NCBI RefSeq assembly: GCF_021440085.1
Contig: NZ_JAKCPW010000004.1
Span: 124,001-188,000 of the forward strand
DNA: 64,000 bases
Direction: 5' to 3'
From: Dyadobacter sp. CY261
GTDB taxonomy: Bacteria; Bacteroidota; Bacteroidia; Cytophagales; Spirosomataceae
The notes beneath the pieces were generated by a model. That model saw only the letters and a program-made list of their open reading frames with translations, searched no databases and was not told the DNA's origin. Shown here piece by piece: positions 16,260 to 24,933 of this stretch. Every line of letters starts with the position of its first letter. Within the stretch, counting starts at the first letter, position 1. The translations under genes and the position numbers were made by a program.

Positions 16260-18614
16260 ATGAACCTGAAAATATTTTTACAGGCCCTATTCCTGTATGT
16301 TTGCGCGCATGCAGCTGTCGCGCAGGGCTTCGAAGGCGATGTCTTTGATACCCAAACGAAAGAACCCATTCCCGGTGCAAATGTTCAGATTGTTTCCGCG
16401 AATATGGGTACCACGACCGACAATAATGGCCATTTTGCGTTCACCGGTCCAGTTTCAAATGCAACAATACGCATTTCGAGCGTCGGGTTTTCTGCGCGTG
16501 AAGTGCAGATAGACGGAAGCAGGCGCATTAAAATAGGACTGGAAGCCGCCACGGAAAATCTTCAATCCGTTGTTGTTACCGGCAACCGGGAGGCGACATT
16601 ACGAACCGAAAGCCCGATTGCCATTTCTAAACTTACTCCACGGATGATCGACGAAGCCAAACCGACGGCTATGTACGAGATCGTGAATAAGGTCCCGGGC
16701 GTGATGATGGTGAACCTCGGCAACGAGCAGCATTCGATGGCCATTCGCCAACCGTTCACCACGAATGCCTATTTCCTTTATATGGAGGATGGTGTGCCGA
16801 TCCGTCCGATGGGCGTTTTCAACCACAACTCCATTTTGGAATTCAATCAGTTTGCGATCAGCTCGGTGGAAGTGGTAAAAGGCCCGGTTTCATCGATTTA
16901 CGGCCCGGAAGCGGTGGGTGGCGCGATCAATTTCATCACGCAACGGCCGACCATTTTACCGACAGCCAAAATTGGTGTACAGGCTGATCAGTGGGGCTAC
17001 AAGCGAATTCAATATGGTGCGGGTGGCATGATCGGGAAGTTTGGCGTTTATGTGGGTGGTTTTGTGGCAAAGCAGCGAGACAGCTGGATGAAGAGTACCG
17101 ACTACGACAAAAATTCCATCAATGCACGTTTAGAATACCATTTCACACCTTCGTCCCGACTGATCTACACTATTGCTTACAGCAAATACGACTCGCAGAC
17201 CAGCGGCAGCGTCGATAGTGTGGCATTTTACTCGCGCCAATATGTGAGCACCACCGACTTTACCTACCGTAAATCCAATGCATTGCGCAGTCGCCTCACC
17301 TATGAGAAGGATTGGAAAAATGGCTCGCAAACATTTATCACCGCATTTGCACGCAAAAATGAGCATGGCCAGAATCCAAACTACGGCATTCGCTGGATTA
17401 GCGGCCAAACAACCGCGAAAGGGGAAATCAATTCCAGCGATTTCAAAAGCCTTGGCCTCATTGCCCAACATAGCCAGCGCTTCAACTTTCTGAATTCCAA
17501 GCTGATTACCGGTACGGTGTTTGACTTTTCGCCGTCCAATTACTGGTCCTATCAGATCGATCTGGCTGCTCAGCTGCGGCCGGATCAGAAGTCGGTCGAA
17601 AAATACACCATCGTAAAAGAGCGGCCGGATATTAAAAATTCGGATTACGACGCCGACATTAAGAATACCGCTGCCTATGCGCAGTATGATTTCCAGCTTT
17701 TGCCGAAGCTACGCGTTTCTGCAGGCCTGCGTTATGATCGGATGTCGTTTAACTACACCAATTTTCTCGACAGCACTTCGGGCGGGAAATCGTACAGTAA
17801 GGTTACCCCGAAAATCGGTGCAACTTATGATTTGGGCAAAGGAAAAGGGATTTATGCCAACTATTCCAGGGGTTTTTCACCTCCGGGGCTGACCTCGGTA
17901 TTTCGCAAACGCACTGTACCATTGGATAATGGCGATCTGTTCTACTATAACCTCAAACCTGCGCAGTTCAACAATGCCGAAATCGGCGGATGGGCTTCGC
18001 TGTTCGCCAATAAAGTTTATCTCGACATCGCATTCTATCAAATGAATGGTCGGAACGAGCTGCTCAACGTCAGGCTGCCCGATAATTCTTACGATTACCA
18101 ATCGGCCGGAAAGACATTGCACCGCGGCGTCGAGTTCGGCGTAACGTATAAACCGACTAAGGAGCTTTTCTTCCGTTTTGGCGGGACGAGCGCCATTCAC
18201 AGGTACGAGGAGTTCATTTTGAGCAACCGTGAATCCGATGCTATTAAGAACGTGAATGGAAAGGATATGCCTTCATCGCCGCGTTGGCTTTGGAACACCG
18301 AGTTTAGTTATTATCCCAAATGGTTCAAAAATTTCCGCTCGGCCGTCGAATGGCAGCATGTCGCTTCCTACTATCAGAATCAGATCAATACCGTCAAATA
18401 TGAAGGTTATGACGTCCTCAACTTGAGACTCGGGTATAACTGGAAGGGGATTGAGCTATTTACCAACGTCCTCAACATGACCGATGTGCTTTATGCGACC
18501 AACGCAACACGAGGCAACAACGCGACTGACCGCACGACTTACAATGCTGCGGCACCGAGAACATTTGTTTTTGGCGTTCAATACACTTTTACAGGTAAAA
18601 GTAGCAGGTTATGA
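16260..18614 (+). CDS. TonB-dependent outer-membrane receptor, probable metal-chelate uptake
   Basis: A 784-aa receptor. It has a signal peptide ending AAVAQ (about 22), an N-terminal carboxypeptidase-regulatory-like domain (GDVFDTQTKEPIPGANV ... GTTTDNNGHF) and a plug domain (VVVTGNREATLRTESPIAI, VNKVPGVMMVNLGNEQ, VKGPVSSIYGPEAVGGAINF). A 22-strand barrel ends TFVFGVQYTF. Seven residues follow the terminal Phe, an unusual extension produced by the 4-bp ATGA overlap with the next gene. No SusD partner is present, so a glycan receptor is unlikely. The MbnP/MbnH neighbours and the PepSY gene behind it point to a metal complex as substrate. The exact ligand cannot be read. Confidence 0.9.
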   Translation: MNLKIFLQALFLYVCAHAAVAQGFEGDVFDTQTKEPIPGANVQIVSANMGTTTDNNGHFAFTGPVSNATIRISSVGFSAREVQIDGSRRIKIGLEAATENLQSVVVTGNREATLRTESPIAISKLTPRMIDEAKPTAMYEIVNKVPGVMMVNLGNEQHSMAIRQPFTTNAYFLYMEDGVPIRPMGVFNHNSILEFNQFAISSVEVVKGPVSSIYGPEAVGGAINFITQRPTILPTAKIGVQADQWGYKRIQYGAGGMIGKFGVYVGGFVAKQRDSWMKSTDYDKNSINARLEYHFTPSSRLIYTIAYSKYDSQTSGSVDSVAFYSRQYVSTTDFTYRKSNALRSRLTYEKDWKNGSQTFITAFARKNEHGQNPNYGIRWISGQTTAKGEINSSDFKSLGLIAQHSQRFNFLNSKLITGTVFDFSPSNYWSYQIDLAAQLRPDQKSVEKYTIVKERPDIKNSDYDADIKNTAAYAQYDFQLLPKLRVSAGLRYDRMSFNYTNFLDSTSGGKSYSKVTPKIGATYDLGKGKGIYANYSRGFSPPGLTSVFRKRTVPLDNGDLFYYNLKPAQFNNAEIGGWASLFANKVYLDIAFYQMNGRNELLNVRLPDNSYDYQSAGKTLHRGVEFGVTYKPTKELFFRFGGTSAIHRYEEFILSNRESDAIKNVNGKDMPSSPRWLWNTEFSYYPKWFKNFRSAVEWQHVASYYQNQINTVKYEGYDVLNLRLGYNWKGIELFTNVLNMTDVLYATNATRGNNATDRTTYNAAAPRTFVFGVQYTFTGKSSRL

Positions 18615-20146
18615 TCGAGGAAATTGCCATTCAGCCAAAAGAGTCTTTTAAGGCAAAGGCCGAAAAGACCATCCGCAAGAACATTTATCGCTGGCACCGC
18701 TGGCTGGGTTTGCTGGCACTGGTGCCCACCATCTTCTGGACCGCGTCGGGTGTCATGCACCCATTCATGTCACATTGGTTCAAAACCAGTATTGCGCATG
18801 AGTTCTTCAAAGCCGATCCCGTGACGCAGGCGGATGTGACATTGCCGCTCGGGCGGGTTTTAACACAAAACAAAATCACTGAATTCAAGAATTTCAGACT
18901 GGTTAAATTCAAAGGAAATACCTGGTACCAGATCAAAGGTACCGAGAACAAGTTGCGGTATTTCAACGCCTCTTCGGGTACCGAGCTATCCGACGGCGAC
19001 CGCAAATATGCCGAACATATGGCTCGTTACATGCTCGGCGACGAGCAACCGAAAATTGTTTCCAGCACATTGCTGACCGAATTTACCGACCAATACAAAT
19101 ATGTAAACCGCTTTTTACCCATCTGGAAAATCAGTTTTGATGACGGCCGCCAAATGGACATTTATGTAGAAACCAGTCAAAGCCGGTTCGCTACCTTCAA
19201 TGACAGGGGGCGCAAAGCATTCATCTGGGTATTCAGTACGTTCCATAACTGGGGTTTTATGGATGTGATCACCAATAATACGATCCGCATTGCGGTGATG
19301 GTGACCTTCCTAAGCCTTATCATTCTTTCGGCGGTTGCAGGTATCATGGTGTATGGACTGATGTGGAAGAAGTTCAAATCGGGCCGATCGGGCATTCAGC
19401 GGGGAGTGCTCCGCAAATACCACCGATCGATCGGTATCTGGTGTAGTATTTTCACCTTCACTTTTGCATTGTCGGGTGCTTACCACGCCGTTCAAAAGCT
19501 CGATCCCGATCAGCGGCAAAAATACGTTTACGATCCGGTGATCAAAACCGAGGAAATAGCCCAGGCATCGATGATCGATCTGAAAGGTGTTTCCAATATA
19601 GGCCTGATCAAATGGGGTGAGAGCATTTTCTGGCAAACAGTGCACAAGGATTGGGAAACGGATAAAACCGTAGTCGATTACACCAATATCCGCGACGGCA
19701 AGAAGCTGGAAGACGGCAATATCCGCTTTGCCAAATACCTCGCCCGCAAATTCGCGGCACAGGAAGAACGGAATGCAGAAAGCTGCTGTGACTTAATGGA
19801 AGCCCAAATCTCATCGCCGATCTCGGACGCGGAAGTGGAAAAAGCTTCACTAGTGACGAGCTTTGCGGGCGAATACGGCTTTGTAAACAAGCGGCTCCCC
19901 GTAGTGAAACTCGCCTATGACACGCCGGATCATACTACTTATTACATTGAGACTACCACGAGCCGACTTTCCACGAAGGTCGAAGATCGTAACCGACGCG
20001 AAGGATTCAGTTTCGCATTCCTGCACAAATACAGCGGGTTGGATTTCCTGGGTAAGAATGCCCGCGACGGCATCATGACGGCTGCGGCGGCGAGTGTTTT
20101 AGTCGTGAGCGTGCTGGGATTGCTGGTGTTTTTGAAGATCAAATAA
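18611..20146 (+). CDS. Duplicated PepSY-associated transmembrane protein
   Basis: A 511-aa inner-membrane protein with two similar halves. Each half begins with an aromatic/His helix (YRWHRWLGLLALVPTIFWTA near 27-46; RKYHRSIGIWCSIFTFTF near 271-288). A periplasmic PepSY-like domain and a further helix follow in each half. Histidines recur at helix ends (GVMHPF, FHNWGF, GAYHAV, LHKYSG), as in PiuB/FpvG-type proteins that help reduce or release metal from chelators. An extra CC pair (C392-C393, in ESCCDLME) lies in the second soluble domain. It overlaps the receptor gene by 4 bp, so it is co-translated and presumably acts on the imported complex. Reductase activity is inferred. Confidence 0.85.
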   Translation: MIEEIAIQPKESFKAKAEKTIRKNIYRWHRWLGLLALVPTIFWTASGVMHPFMSHWFKTSIAHEFFKADPVTQADVTLPLGRVLTQNKITEFKNFRLVKFKGNTWYQIKGTENKLRYFNASSGTELSDGDRKYAEHMARYMLGDEQPKIVSSTLLTEFTDQYKYVNRFLPIWKISFDDGRQMDIYVETSQSRFATFNDRGRKAFIWVFSTFHNWGFMDVITNNTIRIAVMVTFLSLIILSAVAGIMVYGLMWKKFKSGRSGIQRGVLRKYHRSIGIWCSIFTFTFALSGAYHAVQKLDPDQRQKYVYDPVIKTEEIAQASMIDLKGVSNIGLIKWGESIFWQTVHKDWETDKTVVDYTNIRDGKKLEDGNIRFAKYLARKFAAQEERNAESCCDLMEAQISSPISDAEVEKASLVTSFAGEYGFVNKRLPVVKLAYDTPDHTTYYIETTTSRLSTKVEDRNRREGFSFAFLHKYSGLDFLGKNARDGIMTAAAASVLVVSVLGLLVFLKIK

Positions 20147-20256
20147 ATGGCCGGCCTTTCACGAACTCAGCTATTAAACCTTCATTAAAACCAAGGATTT
20201 TTGCGATTCAGGTTGTTACTTTGCAGGAAATCTCAGAAGCAATCGATAGTACATAT

Positions 20257-20586
20257 ATGCAAAGCGGTGAAAAGAATGCGCAGCCCTGGTTGGGGAAAAT
20301 GCAGGAAAAATGGGGATTGGAAACAACCAGACAGGTTTTATTGGTGCTCGCGGTTTTCAGTTTGTCGGGATCGTCGGTGGTTTGGCTTAGAAAAGGGCTT
20401 TTCTACCTGTTAGGATATGACGACGCCACCCCGATGTGGCTTAAAACCATAACCTATATCCTCTTTATCTTCCCAACCTATCAGAGTTTACTGCTTCTTT
20501 ACGGGTTCCTGCTAGGCCAGTTTTCATTTTTCTGGGAGAAAGAGAAGAAAATGTTCCGCTGGATAGCCGCAAAATTCAGGAAATAA
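20257..20586 (+). CDS. DUF6787-like small membrane protein
   Basis: A 109-aa protein with two predicted membrane helices, near 27-48 (VLLVLAVFSLSGSSVVWL) and 68-92 (ITYILFIFPTYQSLLLLYGFLLG). A short basic tail (WEKEKKMFRWIAAKFRK) follows. The opening LGKMQEKWGLETTRQVLL and the SGSSVVWLRK segment resemble the DUF6787 family of Bacteroidota; the function is unknown. The ATG at 20257 is preferred to a TTG at 20221 that lies in the likely promoter. It ends ahead of a terminator. It is probably a separate unit from the PepSY gene, 110 bp upstream. Confidence 0.7.
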   Translation: MQSGEKNAQPWLGKMQEKWGLETTRQVLLVLAVFSLSGSSVVWLRKGLFYLLGYDDATPMWLKTITYILFIFPTYQSLLLLYGFLLGQFSFFWEKEKKMFRWIAAKFRK

Positions 20587-20608
20587 GCGCAACACAAAGT
20601 ATATACTT

Positions 20609-20650
20609 AAGGGTGAGTGAATGGTAACCAACCATTGCTCACCCTTTTTT
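20609..20650 (+). terminator. Intrinsic terminator
   Basis: AAGGGTGAG (20609-20617) plus ATGGT pair with ACCAT plus GCTCACCCTT, giving a long stem with a small bulge, then six T. It follows the gene ending at 20586. Confidence 0.85.
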
Positions 20651-20807
20651 CGTTTTAATTCTTGCAAATATCGAGATATTTCTACTTTAATATTTGCGTG
20701 CGCCCATTGCTAATGTTCGCAAAATGAGTGACTTTGCAATCGGAAGCATTCACCTGCGACCATTCCTTCACACATCCCATATCTTATCAACAAAACCTCT
20801 ACAAGAC

Positions 20808-21620
20808 ATGAATTTTGACATTATCAAAGCGCAGATCTGGACGCTGGCGACGCTCTATGGCGGTAAAGTCCTGCTTGCCATCCTGGCTTTTATCATAGGC
20901 CGTTTCATTATCGGCAAAATCAGTTCGATGCTGAGCAATGTGATGGAGAAACGCAAAGTCGACCAGGACGTACAGCCGTTTCTGACTTCGCTGATCGTCG
21001 TGCTGCTCAATGTTATGCTGCTGCTAAGTATTGCGGGTATTGTAGGCATCGAAACTTCTTCATTTGTGGCGGTCCTTGGTGCGGCCGGTCTGGCGATTGG
21101 TCTGGCTTTGCAGGGCAGCCTGGCAAATTTTGCGGGTGGGGTGCTGATCCTCATTTTCAAGCCCTACCGTGTCGGTGACCTCATCAGCGCCCAGGGGTTT
21201 ACGGGGACGGTCGAAGGTGTGCAGATTTTTAACACGATATTGGTGACACCTGATAACAGGACGATCATCCTGCCAAACGGCTCTCTATCTACCTCACCCA
21301 TCACCAACATTTCCGGAAAGGGAAAAATACGTGTTGATATGGTTTTTGCAGCGGGGAGCCAGAATGGGGTGGATAAAATCAGGGAATCAGTACAAAAAGT
21401 AATAGAAGCCTGCCCCACGGCTTTGAAGGATGTTCCGCATGACATACTTGTAACCAAACTGACTGAAAACGCCATCTTTTTCGACGTGCGCGTGTGGACG
21501 CCCAGCGCGACCTTTTGGGATACCTATTACAATGTACACGAAGGCATCAGCCGCCAGTTCGCATTGGACGGCATTCAGGCACCCAAACCGGCAGAAGTAA
21601 GCGTCGCGTTGAAGCAATAA
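20808..21620 (+). CDS. mscS: Small-conductance mechanosensitive channel
   Basis: A 270-aa MscS-type channel that opens under membrane tension to release solutes. Three N-terminal helices are visible. The third is the pore helix VLGAAGLAIGLALQGSLANF, with the alternating Gly/Ala pattern of MscS, followed by GGVLILIFKPYRVGD. The beta domain (LPNGSLSTSPITNIS) and the C-terminal alpha/beta domain complete it. The ATG at 20808 (MNFDIIKAQ) gives the usual start; a frame opening upstream at 20694 adds a non-conserved 38 residues. Flanked by terminators, so monocistronic. Confidence 0.92.
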   Translation: MNFDIIKAQIWTLATLYGGKVLLAILAFIIGRFIIGKISSMLSNVMEKRKVDQDVQPFLTSLIVVLLNVMLLLSIAGIVGIETSSFVAVLGAAGLAIGLALQGSLANFAGGVLILIFKPYRVGDLISAQGFTGTVEGVQIFNTILVTPDNRTIILPNGSLSTSPITNISGKGKIRVDMVFAAGSQNGVDKIRESVQKVIEACPTALKDVPHDILVTKLTENAIFFDVRVWTPSATFWDTYYNVHEGISRQFALDGIQAPKPAEVSVALKQ

Positions 21621-21641
21621 TCCGACTTCGGGTAACCGAAT

Positions 21642-21681
21642 AATGAGGAGTATGGGAGGTAACTTTCCTGTACTCCTTATT
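21642..21681 (+). terminator. Intrinsic terminator after mscS
   Basis: AATGAGGAGTA (21642-21652) pairs with TACTCCTTATT (21671-21681) with one G-T wobble, and a TTTTATTTAT-type tail follows. The tail overlaps the ffh promoter. Confidence 0.7.
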
Positions 21682-21688
21682 TTATTTA

Positions 21689-21696
21689 TACCTTTG
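21689..21696 (+). promoter_or_regulatory. Promoter -7 element for ffh
   Basis: TACCTTTG matches TAnnTTTG fully and lies 43 bp before the ffh ATG. The -33 region is poor. Confidence 0.5.
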
Positions 21697-21739
21697 TGTT
21701 TTATTTCAAATTCAGGTTCAGATCCATAGATATTATTCC

Positions 21740-23062
21740 ATGTTTGAAAACTTACAGGACAAACTCAACAACGCCTTTCGCACACTAAAAGGAAAGGACA
21801 GGATATCCGATATAAATGTTGCCGCTACTACCAAGGAAGTACGTAAAGCATTGGTCGACGCCGATGTTAACTTTAAGGTAGCCAAAGAAATTACCGACCG
21901 CATCCGTGAAAAGGCCCTCGATAGAAAAATCCTGATTTCCGTTGAGCCCGGCCAGATGTTCGTCAAAATCGTGCAGGAAGAGCTTACCGAACTGATGGGC
22001 GGGAATGCAGAAGGGATTAATATCAAAGGCGATCCCGCTGTAATCCTGATCGCCGGCCTACAAGGTTCCGGTAAAACGACATTCTCGGGTAAGCTGGCCG
22101 CACTGCTCAAAAAACAAGGCCGTCAGGTACTTCTCACAGCCTGCGACGTGTACCGCCCCGCGGCGATCGACCAGTTGAAAGTGCTGGGAGAGCAGATCGG
22201 CGTGGAAGTATATTCAGAGCCTGAGAACAAAAATGCGGTAAACATCGCGCAGAATGCAGTTGCGCATGCTAAGAAAACCGGTAAGAAGATCGTGATCGTC
22301 GATACCGCCGGTCGTTTAGCGGTGGATGAAGTGATGATGAAAGAGGTAGAAGACATTAAGTCTACTGTCAAACCATCTGAAATCCTCTTCGTGGTCGACT
22401 CCATGACCGGGCAGGATGCGGTGAACACGGCCAAAACATTTAATGAAAGGCTCGACTTCGACGGTGTGGTCCTGACGAAACTCGACGGTGATGCACGCGG
22501 TGGTGCGGCGCTTTCGATCCGTCAAATTGTCGAAAAACCCATTAAATACATCAGTACAGGGGAGAAAATGGAGGCGCTCGACTCCTTCTACCCCGATCGT
22601 ATGGCGAGCCGGATTCTCGGCATGGGTGACGTGATCTCCCTCGTTGAACGCGCACAACAAGCATTCGACGAAGACGAGGCCAAGCGCATTAATGCCAAAA
22701 TGCGTCAGAACAAATTCGATTTTGACGACTTCCTCGGCCAGTTGCAGCAGATCAAAAAGATGGGTAATGTAAAAGATCTCATCGGTATGATCCCCGGAAT
22801 GGGCAGCGCCATCAAAAACCTTGATATCGACAACGAGTCGTTCAAACCGATTGAGGCGATCATTCAGTCGATGACCAAAAAAGAACGCGAAAATCCCGAC
22901 CTCATCGATGGAAGCCGCAAAAAACGCATTGCTGCGGGTAGCGGGACTACTATTTTGCAAGTCAACAATCTGATCAAACAGTTTGACGAGATGCGGAAAA
23001 TGATGAAGAAAATGAATACCATGCAGGCTGCAGGCAAGCTTACCAAAGCAATGCGCCGCTAA
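21740..23062 (+). CDS. ffh: Signal recognition particle protein Ffh
   Basis: A 440-aa SRP54 GTPase that binds signal sequences on ribosomes and delivers them to FtsY. The order is an N domain (MFENLQDKLNNAFRTLKGK), then the G domain with G1 GLQGSGKTT (about 105-113), DTAGR (about 190) and TKLDGDARGG. The M domain is rich in methionine at the C-terminus (MRKMMKKMNTMQ). Length and motifs are standard. A promoter-like TACCTTTG lies upstream. Confidence 0.97.
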   Translation: MFENLQDKLNNAFRTLKGKDRISDINVAATTKEVRKALVDADVNFKVAKEITDRIREKALDRKILISVEPGQMFVKIVQEELTELMGGNAEGINIKGDPAVILIAGLQGSGKTTFSGKLAALLKKQGRQVLLTACDVYRPAAIDQLKVLGEQIGVEVYSEPENKNAVNIAQNAVAHAKKTGKKIVIVDTAGRLAVDEVMMKEVEDIKSTVKPSEILFVVDSMTGQDAVNTAKTFNERLDFDGVVLTKLDGDARGGAALSIRQIVEKPIKYISTGEKMEALDSFYPDRMASRILGMGDVISLVERAQQAFDEDEAKRINAKMRQNKFDFDDFLGQLQQIKKMGNVKDLIGMIPGMGSAIKNLDIDNESFKPIEAIIQSMTKKERENPDLIDGSRKKRIAAGSGTTILQVNNLIKQFDEMRKMMKKMNTMQAAGKLTKAMRR

Positions 23063-23075
23063 TAAACACTCCTCC

Positions 23076-23576
23076 ATGAAACGTGTTCTTTTTGTACTGA
23101 TGCTTTTGCTCTTACTGGGCCAGGAAAAACTGCGGGCGCAGGCATCGGTGGGTTACTATCCATGGAGCAGCTTGCTAACAGTCAGCACTAATGCAAAAAG
23201 GGCGATTTGGCTGGATACACGGATGCAGACCAATTCCCTTTTCAGCAGCCTGAGCATCGACCTGCTTCCGATGATTAACCTCAAAAGAGGTGAAATTGCC
23301 CAATGGTACATCGGTGGCGGCCTCCGGCTGAACCCGCTCTACCGCATTGCCGATTCGGATGCCGATCTTATCACGATCGACGGCTACTCAGTCAACGTAG
23401 GTGTGCGCATCTCGCCACTCCCCATGAACCGCCGCATTATGCTTGCCCTGGAGCTGAACCCTTATGTAAAGGACAAGTTTGATAGCGGTGTACTTAAAAG
23501 CCACTTCGGGATAGTATATGCATTTGGTAAAAAGAAGAAAACAGACGCTGCACCGGAGCAACCGGTGAGCCCATAA
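23076..23576 (+). CDS. Hypothetical secreted protein, probable small outer-membrane beta-barrel
   Basis: A 166-aa protein with a clear signal peptide (MKRVLFVLMLLLLLGQEKLRAQA). The mature part alternates hydrophobic and polar residues (IWLDTRMQTNSLFSSLSIDL, GEIAQWYIGGGLRLNPLYRI, RRIMLALELNPYVKDKF), like an eight-strand barrel. It ends with a charged linker (GKKKKTDAAPEQPVSP). I do not recognise a named family. It starts 13 bp after ffh, so it may be co-transcribed, and it ends before a terminator. Confidence 0.75.
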   Translation: MKRVLFVLMLLLLLGQEKLRAQASVGYYPWSSLLTVSTNAKRAIWLDTRMQTNSLFSSLSIDLLPMINLKRGEIAQWYIGGGLRLNPLYRIADSDADLITIDGYSVNVGVRISPLPMNRRIMLALELNPYVKDKFDSGVLKSHFGIVYAFGKKKKTDAAPEQPVSP

Positions 23577-23618
23577 CATTGTGAGAAAATTATGATTTAA
23601 TAATAATTTCTTAGCTTT

Positions 23619-23666
23619 AAAATCCCCCAAATTCGGTGAATTAGCCGTTAATTTGGGGGATTTTTT
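23619..23666 (+). terminator. Intrinsic terminator
   Basis: AAATCCCCCAAATT and AATTTGGGGGATTT form a 14-bp perfect stem around a 16-nt loop, then a T run. It separates the secreted protein gene from the phosphatase-like gene at 23687. Confidence 0.85.
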
Positions 23667-23686
23667 ATTAAACAGTCATTCAATTT

Positions 23687-24931
23687 ATGAAAAAGCGGTT
23701 TTACCTGTTTTCGTGGGTGTTACTGGTCATGTTCACCCTTTCAAATGCATTTTCTCAAAACGTCAAACCCAAAAAGGTCGTCTTTGTGATCGTGGACGGC
23801 ATTTCCAGCGACAGTAAGGAAAAAATCGCAACGCCGCACCTGGACGCGATCGCGAAAGTGGGTGGCTACACACGTGCACACGTGGGTGGAGCAAAAGGCA
23901 CTTATTCGCAAACACCAACCATTTCGGCCGTAGGCTACAACAGTCTTCTTACCGGCACGTGGGTGAACAAGCATAATGTTTGGGATAATGATATTAAAGA
24001 CCCAAACTATAACTACTGGACGCTATTCCGCTTTCTGGAAGAGCAATATCCACAAAAAAGAACGGCTATTTTCTCTACCTGGCTCGATAATCGCACCAAA
24101 CTAGTCGGCACCAACCTGCCCCAGACCGACAAGCTGCAAATCGATTATTCATTCGATGGCTTCGAACTCGACACTGTGCATTTCAAGCATGACAAGCAAA
24201 GCGAATACATTCATCAGATTGACGAAAAAGTGGTGGATGAAGCAGCCGCCTATATTCACGAAAATGGCCCGGATATGTCATGGGTATATTTGGAATACAC
24301 CGACGACATGGGACATAGATACGGCGATAGTGAGCAGTTCCATAAAGCAATTCAAATGATGGACGACCAAATGGGCCGCCTTTGGAAATCCATTAATTAT
24401 CGTGAAAAAACCTTTAATGAAGACTGGCTGATCGTGGTTACCACTGACCATGGCCGCGATGCAAAAACAGGCAAAGGCCACGGCGGCCAGAGCGATCGCG
24501 AACGCAGCACCTGGATCGTCACCAATGCAAAAGATTTGAATACCAATTTCAAATCCACACCTGGCGTGGTCGATATTTTCCCGACCGTGGCGCGGCATAT
24601 GGACATCAACATTCCGAAAGAGCAGGCCTTTGAAGTAGATGGCGTTGCATTGACGGGCAAGCTCTCCGTTTCTTCGCCGGTGATGCAAAAAGCCGCCGGC
24701 AAGGTGAGCATATCGTGGAAAGCCGTTGAAAAGGAAGGAAAAGTGAAGATATGGCTCGCCACTACCAATCATTTCGAAAAAGGCGGCCGTGAGCTCTATT
24801 ACCTGATGGATGAAGTGGAGGTTACCAATGAAAAAGCCGAAATAGATATTTCAAAATACCCTTCCGGCTTTTTCAAGATCGTTCTTGAAGGCAAATACAA
24901 CAGCGTCAATCGCTGGATTGTGGAAAAATAG
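23687..24931 (+). CDS. Alkaline phosphatase superfamily protein (phosphodiesterase/nucleotide pyrophosphatase-like)
   Basis: A 414-aa exported hydrolase. A signal peptide ends near SNAFSQ (24). The metal-dependent core starts VVFVIVDGISSD (metal Asp in VDG), has TYSQTPTISAVGYNSLLTG with the expected Thr/Ser nucleophile region, and later DDMGHRYGDS and TTDHGRDAKTGKGHGG with metal-binding Asp and His. This pattern fits type I phosphodiesterase/nucleotide pyrophosphatase and sulfatase-like enzymes. The C-terminal 90 residues form an extra beta domain (ISWKAVEKEGKVKIWLATTN). The substrate is unknown. It stands alone between terminators and a convergent gene. Confidence 0.85.
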   Translation: MKKRFYLFSWVLLVMFTLSNAFSQNVKPKKVVFVIVDGISSDSKEKIATPHLDAIAKVGGYTRAHVGGAKGTYSQTPTISAVGYNSLLTGTWVNKHNVWDNDIKDPNYNYWTLFRFLEEQYPQKRTAIFSTWLDNRTKLVGTNLPQTDKLQIDYSFDGFELDTVHFKHDKQSEYIHQIDEKVVDEAAAYIHENGPDMSWVYLEYTDDMGHRYGDSEQFHKAIQMMDDQMGRLWKSINYREKTFNEDWLIVVTTDHGRDAKTGKGHGGQSDRERSTWIVTNAKDLNTNFKSTPGVVDIFPTVARHMDINIPKEQAFEVDGVALTGKLSVSSPVMQKAAGKVSISWKAVEKEGKVKIWLATTNHFEKGGRELYYLMDEVEVTNEKAEIDISKYPSGFFKIVLEGKYNSVNRWIVEK

Positions 24932-24933
24932 GC

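Noticed and set aside
16260..18614. SusC-type glycan receptor
   Set aside because: No SusD-like gene follows and the neighbours are metal-related.
22316..23077. 253-aa minus-strand frame opposite ffh
   Set aside because: Antisense of the conserved ffh M and G domains; no recognisable domain in it.
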